The notes under the pieces are model-generated. The model was not told the DNA's origin, ran no database searches, and saw only the letters and a list, made by a program, of their open reading frames with translations. From JAKFEW01 sp036675505 (GTDB lineage: Bacteria; Cyanobacteriota; Sericytochromatia; S15B-MN24; JAQBPE01): 64,000 nt of DNA. The position numbers were made by a program, and so were the translations under genes. The stretch covers positions 181,209 to 245,208 of the forward strand of contig JAKFEW010000143.1 in the NCBI GenBank assembly GCA_036675505.1. The letters run 5' to 3'. This document shows, one piece after another, positions 8,386 through 15,794 of the stretch. Position 1 is the first letter of the stretch. Every line of letters starts with the position of its first letter.

Positions 8386-8414
8386 ATCCTATCAAACATT
8401 TGTTCGAACAGCAA
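8386..8414 (-). promoter_or_regulatory. recA promoter (TTGCTG - 17 nt - TAGGAT)
   Basis: On the minus strand TTGCTG (8414-8409) and TAGGAT (8391-8386) are separated by exactly 17 nt, each matching the sigma70 consensus at four of six positions. The spacer holds a LexA-type box. The predicted transcript would carry a leader of about 140 nt before the recA ATG. Confidence 0.6.
8393..8406 (-). promoter_or_regulatory. predicted LexA/SOS box 1 in the recA promoter spacer
   Basis: The minus strand reads CGAACAAATGTTTG, matching the Gram-positive LexA consensus CGAACRNRYGTTYC at 13 of 14 positions. It sits between the -35 and -10 elements, the classic place for steric repression, and implies that recA is DNA-damage inducible here. 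Confidence 0.75.
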
Positions 8415-8454
8415 GTGATTTGGATCACCTGGCGATCATGAGCACCCGAACGGC

Positions 8455-10128
8455 CTATTTACGGTCGGAACGCGCGTCGGGAGCGAAGTCTGCCCCTCGG
8501 GCGAGCTCCGAGTCGGCCGGCAGAATCGTCACGGTGCCTGGCCGCCAACGGGTATGGGGCGCGGCTTCGCGCTCGGCGGCATCGAGGTGCGCGTGAAACC
8601 GCGCGAGCACGCGTTCCGCTTCGGCCAAGGGCCGCTCGACGGCGGCGAGATCGACAGGCTCAGGGCGCAGCCCCGCCCGCGCGGCCACGAGCAAGCCCTC
8701 GATGCCGGGGCCGGGCGCGAGGCCCAGCGCGCGCGCGCGGGCGTACGCCGCGCCCACCTCGCCGTGCAGCTTGGCGAGCCGCGCATGCAAGCGCGCTTCC
8801 TCCTCGGCGGGCACCCGCCAGGACGCCGCGCACCGGGCCACTTCCTCATGGGCCAGCGCGAGCGTGTGCTCGGCTTGCGTGATCGCGGCGGCGGCCTCCT
8901 CGAACGCCTGGGCGTCGAAGTGATTGGCCTGAGATGCATGGCGGATGGCCATCTCGACGGCCCGCTCCCGCGCCACGAGCCGGTCCTCGAGCCCGGCGGC
9001 CGACTCCCAGGTGGGCCGGACGAAGCGACGCTTCACGGCGGCGCTCGGCAGCGCGGCGATCGCCGCCGCAAGCAGCGTCAACCCGGATCGCGCCGCCTCG
9101 ATCCGGCGCATGTTGGCCCGTCGCAGCTCCTCGCGGCCGATGATGGCGCGCCGCAGCCCGTCGAGCCGGCCGCGCAACGAGGCCTGGATCGTGGCCGTCC
9201 GCCGCGGATCGCCGGCCTGCAAGGCGCACACGGCCTCGCGCGCCTCGGCCGTGAGTGCCTCCACAGGCACGCTCGGCAAGCCGCGATGCCCGAGGCTCGT
9301 CATCCGGGCCGCCTCGTCCGCCAGCCGCCCCGCGTCGCCCGGCACCCCCTCCAGCCAGATGAGGCTGGTTCGCCGGGCCTCGAGCACGCGTCGAAGGTCG
9401 GACAGGCGTCCGCGCAAGCGCCGGCCCGCCCGCAGGGCCTCCAGCGTCTTGCCCGCGGCGAGATCGGTACGCGCGCCCTCGAGCGCCTTGCGGGCGTCCG
9501 TGATGCGCAATTGCAGGTCGTCGCACCAGACCCGACCATGGCCGGGGCGATCGGCGCTCACGCACAGGGCGTCCAGCGCGCCCGCGACGTCATCGAGGCA
9601 GCGGGTCGTCTCGGCGAGGTCCTCCCGCGCGCCGGCCAGCCGGGACTCGAGCTCGGTCATCTCGTGCTCGAGCGCGGCGGCCCAGCGCTCCAGCGCCTGG
9701 ACGCGCGATGCGGCGCCGAGCCCCAGGCCTCGCCGCAGGAGGTCTCGGCAGGCCGCAGCCTCGGCTGCCGCGGCCTCGGCTGCGTCGAGCGCCCGCGCGC
9801 AATCGCGCACGAACTGGGGGCGAATGCCGCCGCCCGGCGTCGTCGGCAACATCGCGGCGGCGTCCCGCAGGTCGCGCGCGGCGCGCACCGACCGCCTCAG
9901 CCGGCCCTCGGCGCGCGCGGCACGGCGAGCGAGCTTACGCGCGCGCACCGTCAGCCCGATCAACGCTCCGCCGCCGGCCAGCGCGAGCGCGAGGGCGAGC
10001 CAGCCCGAGCCGGCCACGGTCCTGCCCGCGGCGCCGGACGCCAGCGGCGAGTCGCCGGCGAGGAGGGCGGCCACGGTGAGGGCGATCGCCAGGCCCGCGG
10101 CTCGCCATGTGGGGTTCATGGCGCGCAT
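8455..10128 (-). CDS. two-TM membrane protein with long coiled-coil cytoplasmic domain
   Basis: 557 residues from the ATG at 10128 (GGGAGG 4 nt upstream), replacing a longer open frame without a ribosome site. Two hydrophobic segments lie at about residues 9-30 and 40-62, followed by a strongly basic stretch (RARKLARRAARAEGRLRR, positive-inside) and then about 450 residues of Ala/Arg/Glu/Leu-rich helix with heptad character. Topology loosely recalls EzrA-like septation regulators, but I see no sequence signature that proves it. Cysteines and tryptophans are sparse. Probably a helical bundle or filamentous membrane-associated scaffold. Function unknown. It is divergent from the rubredoxin-like gene. 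Confidence 0.7.
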   Translation of the reverse strand: MRAMNPTWRAAGLAIALTVAALLAGDSPLASGAAGRTVAGSGWLALALALAGGGALIGLTVRARKLARRAARAEGRLRRSVRAARDLRDAAAMLPTTPGGGIRPQFVRDCARALDAAEAAAAEAAACRDLLRRGLGLGAASRVQALERWAAALEHEMTELESRLAGAREDLAETTRCLDDVAGALDALCVSADRPGHGRVWCDDLQLRITDARKALEGARTDLAAGKTLEALRAGRRLRGRLSDLRRVLEARRTSLIWLEGVPGDAGRLADEAARMTSLGHRGLPSVPVEALTAEAREAVCALQAGDPRRTATIQASLRGRLDGLRRAIIGREELRRANMRRIEAARSGLTLLAAAIAALPSAAVKRRFVRPTWESAAGLEDRLVARERAVEMAIRHASQANHFDAQAFEEAAAAITQAEHTLALAHEEVARCAASWRVPAEEEARLHARLAKLHGEVGAAYARARALGLAPGPGIEGLLVAARAGLRPEPVDLAAVERPLAEAERVLARFHAHLDAAEREAAPHTRWRPGTVTILPADSELARGADFAPDARSDRK

Positions 10129-10215
10129 ACGTCCTCCCGTGCTGACATTGGGGTGCCCGATCACCGATCTTAGGGCGCAGCCGGCGCGACGCCTACAACC
10201 GGGCGGTGGTCGGGG

Positions 10216-10221
10216 TATAAA
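10216..10221 (+). promoter_or_regulatory. candidate -10 box (TATAAA) for the rubredoxin-like gene
   Basis: TATAAA stands out in GC-rich sequence 50 nt before the ATG at 10272. A convincing -35 is not visible (CTACAA at 10193 with a 17-nt spacer is weak). Confidence 0.4.
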
Positions 10222-10271
10222 GAGCACGGCCGCCCGAGCCCCGCGGCCACGCCCAAAGGAGGATTCGTTCC

Positions 10272-10403
10272 ATGACCACCGCGACCACCACGAAGCGCTG
10301 GGTCTGCTCGCGCTGCGGTTACATCGAGGAAGGCGAGAACCCGCCCGACCTGTGCCCGTTCCCGGATTGCGGCGCCGGCCCCGAGGACTTCTTCGAGGAA
10401 TAA
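10272..10403 (+). CDS. rubredoxin-like zinc/iron-ribbon mini-protein (43 aa)
   Basis: A short gene with a strong ribosome site (AAAGGAGG, 9 nt before ATG). It encodes KRWVCSRCGYIEEGENPPD then LCPFPDCGAGPEDFFEE. The paired CxxCG and CPxPDCG knuckles are those of rubredoxin and of the rubredoxin domain of rubrerythrin, although the second knuckle has one extra residue (C-P-F-P-D-C instead of C-P-x-C), which may favour zinc over Fe(SCys)4. It could be an electron carrier for peroxide or superoxide detoxification, or simply a small zinc ribbon. It is followed directly by the pdhA-type promoter region. Confidence 0.85.
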   Translation: MTTATTTKRWVCSRCGYIEEGENPPDLCPFPDCGAGPEDFFEE

Positions 10404-10423
10404 AGGCTTCCAGCCCGCACGGG

Positions 10424-10432
10424 TGCTACAAT
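10424..10432 (+). promoter_or_regulatory. extended -10 promoter (TGCTACAAT) for the E1-alpha gene
   Basis: TGnTACAAT fits an extended -10 element with 5 of 6 hexamer matches. No strong -35 is present, as expected for extended -10 promoters. It lies about 80 nt before the ATG at 10513, leaving a leader that contains a duplicated 22-mer. Confidence 0.5.
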
Positions 10433-10441
10433 CCTTCTGAC

Positions 10442-10486
10442 CGTCGAGCCGCAGGCGCCTGGATCGTCGAGCCGCAGGCGCCTGGA
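10442..10486. repeat. 22-bp direct repeat in the E1-alpha leader
   Basis: CGTCGAGCCGCAGGCGCCTG plus GA occurs at 10442-10463 and again at 10465-10486, with one intervening base. Both copies lie between the predicted transcription start and the ribosome-binding site. Each copy contains AGGCGCCT, a perfect palindrome, so each can bind a dimer or form a small stem. Confidence 0.85.
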
Positions 10487-10512
10487 CGACGACGTCCAGG
10501 AGGTGTGAACCA

Positions 10513-11589
10513 ATGTCCCCGGAAAGTGTGGCGAAGCAGCCCCCCGCTGGCGGCGCGGAACCGATCGAGACCCACGGGCTCGACGACGCGGCGCTCGATC
10601 ATGCGTATCGCACGCTGATCTCGATGCGCCTCCTGCACGACCGGGCGACGGCGCTGCAGCGGACCGGCCGCATCCACTCGTGGCTCGGCTGCTTCGGCCA
10701 GGAGGGCGCGATCATCGGCTCCGGCCTCGCGACGGCGCCCGAGGACTGGATCTTCCCGTCCTACCGCGAGCATGCGCTCGCGCTCGTGCGCGGCATCCCG
10801 ATCCGCAAGCTGATGGACCACCTGTTCGGCAACCGCGCGGACAACGTGAAGGGCCGCAACCTGCCGCCGGAATACTCTTTCAAAGAGGTCAACTTCGTCA
10901 GCATCAGCGCCCCGGTCGGGACTCAGGTGCCCCAGGCCGTGGGGGCCGCCTACGCCGCCAAGCTCAAGGGTGACGCCACCGCCGTGATCACCTACTTCGG
11001 CGACGGCACGGCCTCCACCGGCGACGTGCTGGTGTCGCTCAACTTCGCCGGCGTCTGGAAAGTGCCCGTGGTCTTCTTCTGCCAGAACAACGGCTGGGCG
11101 ATTTCGGTGCCCACCCATCTGCAAACCGCCTCGCCGTCGATCGCCGCGCGCGCCGAGGCCTTCGGCTTCGAGGGCGTCCAGGTCGACGGCAACGACCTGC
11201 TCGCCGTCTACGGCGTCACCAAGCGGGCGCTCGAGAAGGCGCGGCGCGGCGGCGGGCCGACGCTGATCGAGGCGCTCACCTACCGCGTCGGTCCGCACTC
11301 CACTTCGGACGATCCCAGCGCCTACCGCGACGAGGCGGAGTGCGCCCCCTGGCGTGAGCGCGACCCGATCGTCGTCTTCGAGCGCCAACTCGCTGCCCTC
11401 GGCCGCTGGGACCCGGCGTACGGCGAAAAGGTGCGTGAGGAATGCAATACCGCGCTGCTCGCGGCCACGAAGGAAGCGACCGACGCCGGCCCGCCGGACA
11501 TCGACACGATCTTCACTGAAGTCTATGCGGAGATGCCATGGCACATCCGTGAGCAGCAAGAGGCGCACAAGCGCCTGCGCGGCGCATGA
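10513..11589 (+). CDS. bkdA: 2-oxoacid dehydrogenase E1 component, alpha subunit (branched-chain type)
   Basis: 358 residues. E1 uses thiamine diphosphate to decarboxylate a 2-oxoacid and acylate the lipoyl arm of E2. The ThDP motif is GDGTASTGDVLVSLNFAG ending in FFCQNNGW. The conserved phosphorylation-loop-like segment GPHSTSDDPSAYR and the ending VYAEMPWHIREQQEAH match branched-chain E1-alpha better than pyruvate E1-alpha; this is from memory of the family. The start has AGGAGG 7 nt upstream. An alpha subunit needs an E1-beta and E2, neither of which is in this window. The downstream gene overlaps by ATGA. The substrate (branched-chain oxoacids or pyruvate) is inferred. Confidence 0.85.
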   Translation: MSPESVAKQPPAGGAEPIETHGLDDAALDHAYRTLISMRLLHDRATALQRTGRIHSWLGCFGQEGAIIGSGLATAPEDWIFPSYREHALALVRGIPIRKLMDHLFGNRADNVKGRNLPPEYSFKEVNFVSISAPVGTQVPQAVGAAYAAKLKGDATAVITYFGDGTASTGDVLVSLNFAGVWKVPVVFFCQNNGWAISVPTHLQTASPSIAARAEAFGFEGVQVDGNDLLAVYGVTKRALEKARRGGGPTLIEALTYRVGPHSTSDDPSAYRDEAECAPWRERDPIVVFERQLAALGRWDPAYGEKVREECNTALLAATKEATDAGPPDIDTIFTEVYAEMPWHIREQQEAHKRLRGA

Positions 11590-12203
11590 CCGGTCGGTCG
11601 CTCGCGCTCGCCGCGGCGATCCTCGCCTTCGACCCGCTGGCGGCGGACGCCACGTCGATCCCTTTGCTCGACCTGCCGCCGGGCGTGAAGACCGTCAGCC
11701 TGGGCGTCAGCGACGTCACGGTCCATGGCGCCTTCGATTGGGCGCTCTGGGGTCCCTGGGGCAACGGTTGGACGGTCGGGCTGGCGGGCGGCTTCGACTA
11801 CGCCGATCCCTACCGGCGCGATAGCCACAACATGCTCGCCCTGCGCGTCGGCCGCCGGCTGGTCGGCGACTGGCCGGTCACCATCGGCGCCCTGTTGAGC
11901 GCGGGCGCCAACGTCGTCGATCCGCTCAGGCCGCTGCCCAACCCCACCTCGCAGCGCTTCTCGAGCGACTTCCTGCTCTGGGTCCAGCCCGCGCTTGTCT
12001 TCGCGACGACGGTCGAGAACGACAAGGTCTGGGTGCGCGGCACGATCGGGCCGGTGATCGGCCGCTGGAGCGAGGGCGCGTGGCTGCTGCCCTGGATCGC
12101 GCCGAACGTGGAGGTGGGTTACCGGTTCAACCCGGCCTACGAGATCGTGGTGGGCGGCGGCTACGCGAGCCCATACAGCCTGGGCCTGCGCACCGCGTTT
12201 TGA
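11586..12203 (+). CDS. secreted beta-barrel-like protein
   Basis: 205 residues, translationally coupled to the E1-alpha gene through an ATGA overlap. The N-terminus is a short signal peptide (LALAAAILAFDPLAADA). The mature region alternates aromatic and hydrophobic residues (WALWGPWGNGWTVGLAGGFDY, cut here into strands) with Gly/Asn/Asp turns and ends in YSLGLRTAF, a terminal Phe typical of outer-membrane barrels. About eight strands would fit. Pairing with a central-metabolism enzyme is unexpected, and functional linkage is not implied. Confidence 0.65.
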   Translation: MTGRSLALAAAILAFDPLAADATSIPLLDLPPGVKTVSLGVSDVTVHGAFDWALWGPWGNGWTVGLAGGFDYADPYRRDSHNMLALRVGRRLVGDWPVTIGALLSAGANVVDPLRPLPNPTSQRFSSDFLLWVQPALVFATTVENDKVWVRGTIGPVIGRWSEGAWLLPWIAPNVEVGYRFNPAYEIVVGGGYASPYSLGLRTAF

Positions 12204-12227
12204 ATTCACGCCGCCCCCCTGATCCGA

Positions 12228-15020
12228 TCACACGCGGCAGACGACCGGTGGCGGGGCGAGCTGCTCGTGGTGCGGCTTCTTGAACAGCGTGATCGTGAGC
12301 TTCGCCGGGTTGAACACGTTGTGGTTGTGCGTGGTCGGCGTGGTCAGGATGAACTGCGCCTTCGAGGCCTTGAGGAAGTCGCCGACCTCGTCGATGCGCT
12401 CCACCGACAGGTGGGCGAAGGGCTCGTCGAGGATGAAGAACCCGGGGCCCTGGCCACCGTGGTCGTCGGTCAGCGCCATCAGCAGCAGCAAGCTGACGAT
12501 GACCTTCTGGCCGCCCGAGAGGTCCGGATCCGACAGCGGGCGCAGGTCCTTGCCGTCGTAGGCGACCATCACGTGCACGCCGGCCTTCTCGATGCCGTCG
12601 TCCTCCGCCGAGAGCTTCGGCAGCTCCATGTGGAGGTTGATGTTCGCCTTGGCGGCGAGCGTCAGCGAGTTCTCGCGATACTCGCCGAGCACCTGCTCGA
12701 CCAGCCGGATGTAGCTCGCGCGGCAGGCCTTGAGCTCCGTCTCGCCCTCGTTCACTTCTCGCAGGCGGCGGGTCACGAAGGCCTCCTGGGCGCGCACGTT
12801 CTCGGCCTGCTTCTCCCATAGCAAGATGATCGTCGGGTCCATGCAGCCGGCGTAGCGGGCGAGCTCAGTCTCCATCTCGTTGATGCGCATGCGCACGACG
12901 TCCGGCAGCGGGACGCCCGTGAGGGCCTCCGGCGTCCGATCGCCTTCCGCGATCTGGTCCTCCAGGCGGCGCTTCGAGGCTTCGAGCGACTTCAGCTGCG
13001 GGCCGCGGCTCGCGAGCGACGCGGCCAGGGCTTCGATCTCGCGGTGGAGGCGCGCCAGATCGTTCTCGGCCTGGCTGGCGTCGCGGTCCGCGGTCGAGGC
13101 GGCCTGGGCCTTGGCGATGATCTCCTCCTGCGCGGATTTGATCTGCGCGTCGAGCTCGGCCATGCGCCCCGCCCAGGCGTCGCGACGGGACACGATGCCT
13201 TCGTACTCAGGGCGCACCCGCTCCCACTCGAGCCGCTTCTCCTGGTCGGCGACGGACTGGCGGCGCTCGCCCAGCTCCTTCGCGTAGAGCTGGATGTCGC
13301 GCTTGACCTCCTTGCCTTCCTCTTCGAGCTCGGCGAGGCGCTTGAGGCCTTCCTGGGCCCGCGAGGCCACGCCCATCTGGCCGAGGTAGACCTCGCCGGG
13401 GCGTACGCCGACGAAGATGCCGCCGCGGCGGTCCACCTTGTAGCCGTCGGCGGTGATGGCGGCCTGGAAGCGGCCGATCGCCGCCTTCGCGGCGTGCACG
13501 TCCTCGACGAGCGCCGTGTCGTTCAGGCGCTCCAGGATCCAGCGCGGCACGCGCGCGTCGAGCACCTTGCAGGCGGCCAGCGCGGAGCCCGCGCGCGGCA
13601 CGACGGGCTGCTCGCGGTTAGGCTCGCACATGTAGTGGCGGTAGCGCGTGCGGCGCGCCAGCTCGAGCGCGGCGACGTGGTGCTGTGGGTTGACGATCCA
13701 GTTGAAGCGATCGCCGCCGACGACGGACTCGACCGCCACCTGCCAGCGCTGGTCGATGACCTCGAGCGCCTCGGCCACCAGCGTGGCGGGGATGTCCGCC
13801 TGGCCGAGCGTCTGGCGCATGTCGTTCACGAAGCCCGGGTAGACGACCTGCCCCCGCTGCAGCGAGGCCAGCACGCCGAGCAGCTCCTTGCGCTGATCCT
13901 CGAGCTGACTCAGCCGCGCGCGGGCGTCGCCGACGGCCTGCTCGGCCACCTCGACGTCGGCCTGCAGCGACTCCATGTCTTCCTCGAGCACACGCTCGGC
14001 CACCAGCTTGGCGGCCTCGAGCCGGCCGATCGCCTGGTCGAGCTCGCGGCCTTCGCCGGCCTGCGCCTTGCGCTCGTTGTCGATCGTGCCGCCACGCTCG
14101 CGGGCGGCGGTCAGCTCGGCGGTGAGGCGGGCCTTGGCCTCGATCTCCTTGGCATGGAACGCGAGCAAGGCCTCGTGGTCGGCCTTGAGGGCCGTCAGTC
14201 GCTGTTGGCCGTTCTCGAGGTCGGGACCCAGGCGCTTGAGGTCGGCCAGGACGTCCTTGTACTCCGCGAGCGGCAAGAGCTTGGCGCGGTAGTGGTCGAT
14301 CTGCGACTGCCGGTCGATGTAGAGGTCGTACTCGCGCTTCTGGCGCTCGAGCTTCTCGAGGGCGGTCTGCTCGACGCCCAGGCGCTTGGTCTGCTCCTCG
14401 AGATCCCCGAGGGCCTTGTGGTAGCTGTCCTTGGCCTCCTGGTAGCGGTCGAAGACCTGGCGCTGCCCCTTGATCTGCATCACGTAGGTGAAGAGCTCCT
14501 GGGGCGAGCGCTCACAGAGCTTGTTGGTCTCGCCCTGCTCGATCGCCAGGATCGAGAGCAACGAGCGGCTGACGCCGGCCTTGAAGAGAATGTCGGAGTA
14601 CTCGCCGGGGCCGTAGACCTTGTTGCCGGTATAGGCGGCCTGGATCTCGGAGAACGCGACCTCGCCGGGCAGGATCAGGTAGCGGCTCTCGACGCTGCCC
14701 GCGTTGGGCACCAGCACGCAGGCCAGCGTGACGACATCCTCGTGGATGTTCAGGCAGCGGAACGGCCGACCGGCTTCGCAGTCGTAGTTGCTGACGAGCG
14801 CTGAAACGACGGTCATCTGACGCTTGTCGCGCATGTACTTGTTGCGGCGCCGCTTGGTGGAGAGGCGCGGCGCATTCAGGATGATGCGGATGCCGTCCAG
14901 GAACGTCGTCTTGCCGGAGCCGTTCGGCCCGGCGAGCATCACGATCGGCTCGTCGAGCGGCACCGAGACGGGGCGCCAGCAGTCCCAGTTGGAGAACGAC
15001 AGGCGAAGGATTTTGAACAA
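12228..15020 (-). CDS. SMC-like ATPase of an MksB/JetC-type condensin
   Basis: 930 residues from a TTG start with GGGAG 8 nt upstream; the codon after the kite gene's TAG overlaps this site. SMC ATPases dimerise at a hinge and extrude DNA loops. Visible parts: Walker A GPNGSGKT (31-38) with R-loop, a Q-loop-like ILAIEQGETNKL near 165, coil 1 (about 190-375), a hinge-like globular region (about 385-550) containing AVESVVGGDRFNWIV and AITADGYKVDRRGGIFVG, coil 2 (about 555-720), signature LSGGQ (834-838) and Walker B FFILDEPFAHLS (861-872). Arms of roughly 180 residues are short compared with canonical SMC (about 1,170 aa). Last gene of a three-gene operon. Confidence 0.85.
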   Translation of the reverse strand: MFKILRLSFSNWDCWRPVSVPLDEPIVMLAGPNGSGKTTFLDGIRIILNAPRLSTKRRRNKYMRDKRQMTVVSALVSNYDCEAGRPFRCLNIHEDVVTLACVLVPNAGSVESRYLILPGEVAFSEIQAAYTGNKVYGPGEYSDILFKAGVSRSLLSILAIEQGETNKLCERSPQELFTYVMQIKGQRQVFDRYQEAKDSYHKALGDLEEQTKRLGVEQTALEKLERQKREYDLYIDRQSQIDHYRAKLLPLAEYKDVLADLKRLGPDLENGQQRLTALKADHEALLAFHAKEIEAKARLTAELTAARERGGTIDNERKAQAGEGRELDQAIGRLEAAKLVAERVLEEDMESLQADVEVAEQAVGDARARLSQLEDQRKELLGVLASLQRGQVVYPGFVNDMRQTLGQADIPATLVAEALEVIDQRWQVAVESVVGGDRFNWIVNPQHHVAALELARRTRYRHYMCEPNREQPVVPRAGSALAACKVLDARVPRWILERLNDTALVEDVHAAKAAIGRFQAAITADGYKVDRRGGIFVGVRPGEVYLGQMGVASRAQEGLKRLAELEEEGKEVKRDIQLYAKELGERRQSVADQEKRLEWERVRPEYEGIVSRRDAWAGRMAELDAQIKSAQEEIIAKAQAASTADRDASQAENDLARLHREIEALAASLASRGPQLKSLEASKRRLEDQIAEGDRTPEALTGVPLPDVVRMRINEMETELARYAGCMDPTIILLWEKQAENVRAQEAFVTRRLREVNEGETELKACRASYIRLVEQVLGEYRENSLTLAAKANINLHMELPKLSAEDDGIEKAGVHVMVAYDGKDLRPLSDPDLSGGQKVIVSLLLLMALTDDHGGQGPGFFILDEPFAHLSVERIDEVGDFLKASKAQFILTTPTTHNHNVFNPAKLTITLFKKPHHEQLAPPPVVCRV

Positions 15021-15032
15021 AGGATAGACTCC

Positions 15033-15794
15033 CTAGGCTTCCGTGACGGCTTCTTCGGCCCCGACCTCTTCGGCCTCGGCCTCTTCCGGCACGGGATGCT
15101 CGGCGATGACCTTCGCGAGCGTGGACTGGCGCAGGAACGAGGCGAGCTTGTTGCTGTCGCCCAGCAGGTCGAGGAACGGCCCCGCCTTGATCTCGTCCTT
15201 GCGCGTGTACTCGAGGAAGCCGAGCCGCTTGAGCTGGCTGACGTACATCTCGAAGCGCCGACCGCCCAGCTTCTTGCCGTACTCGGCGTTCAGCGCGTCG
15301 AACGCGACCGTGGGCTCGGCGTTGCCGCCCTCGCGGCCCTCCTCGGCCAGGCGCTGCGGCAGCACCAGGCGCGCCCACATGATGACGAGCAGCGCCAGCG
15401 CGTTGCGGTCGAGCTCGTTGAGGTTGGTGATCCGCTCGGTCTTGCCGCCGGGGCCGTCGGCCATCGCGAGGCCGTAGTAGCGCGAGTACGGGCTCCAGGC
15501 CAGGGTCAGGCCCACGGCGTTCAGCCGGCGCTCGGCCTCGGCACGCTTGTTCGGATCCATCAGGCCCTTCGCCTCGCGGCGGGCCAGGAAGCCCTTCTGG
15601 AAGAACGGGGTGAGGATCGTCGCGACCTCGTCGTTCTCGGCGATGCGGCCGCCCTCGGGCTCGGCCGGGCCGGCCTCCTCCAGCAGGTCGACGCTGTCGT
15701 TCCAGATCGCGGCGACGGTCACGGCGACCGGCGCGTCGGCGAAGGCCTGGAACGCCTCGTCGCTGTTCATTTCGGGCTCAAACGGCGCGTCCAT
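15033..15794 (-). CDS. kite-type winged-helix subunit (MksE/JetB-like)
   Basis: 253 residues; an internal ATG at 15770 is an alternative start lying just past the upstream gene's stop. Acidic N- and C-termini flank a helical core. Residues about 50-110 (DEVATILTPFFQKGFLARRE...RRLNAVGLTLAW) and 165-220 (RRFEMYVSQLKRLGFLEYTR) look like two winged-helix units, as in MukE/MksE/JetB and other kite proteins that bind the kleisin. Identification depends mainly on size, fold pattern and position between a kleisin-like and an SMC gene. It overlaps the upstream gene by 17 nt and ends 12 nt before the SMC start. Confidence 0.65.
   Translation of the reverse strand: MDAPFEPEMNSDEAFQAFADAPVAVTVAAIWNDSVDLLEEAGPAEPEGGRIAENDEVATILTPFFQKGFLARREAKGLMDPNKRAEAERRLNAVGLTLAWSPYSRYYGLAMADGPGGKTERITNLNELDRNALALLVIMWARLVLPQRLAEEGREGGNAEPTVAFDALNAEYGKKLGGRRFEMYVSQLKRLGFLEYTRKDEIKAGPFLDLLGDSNKLASFLRQSTLAKVIAEHPVPEEAEAEEVGAEEAVTEA

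Noticed and set aside
10129..10227. N-terminal extension of the two-TM coiled-coil protein up to 10227
   Set aside because: No ribosome site and a Pro/Arg-rich non-signal sequence; the ATG at 10128 has GGGAGG.
13044..14804. 586-codon plus-strand open frame inside the SMC gene
   Set aside because: Composition of a codon-mirror shadow; the minus strand has complete SMC motifs.
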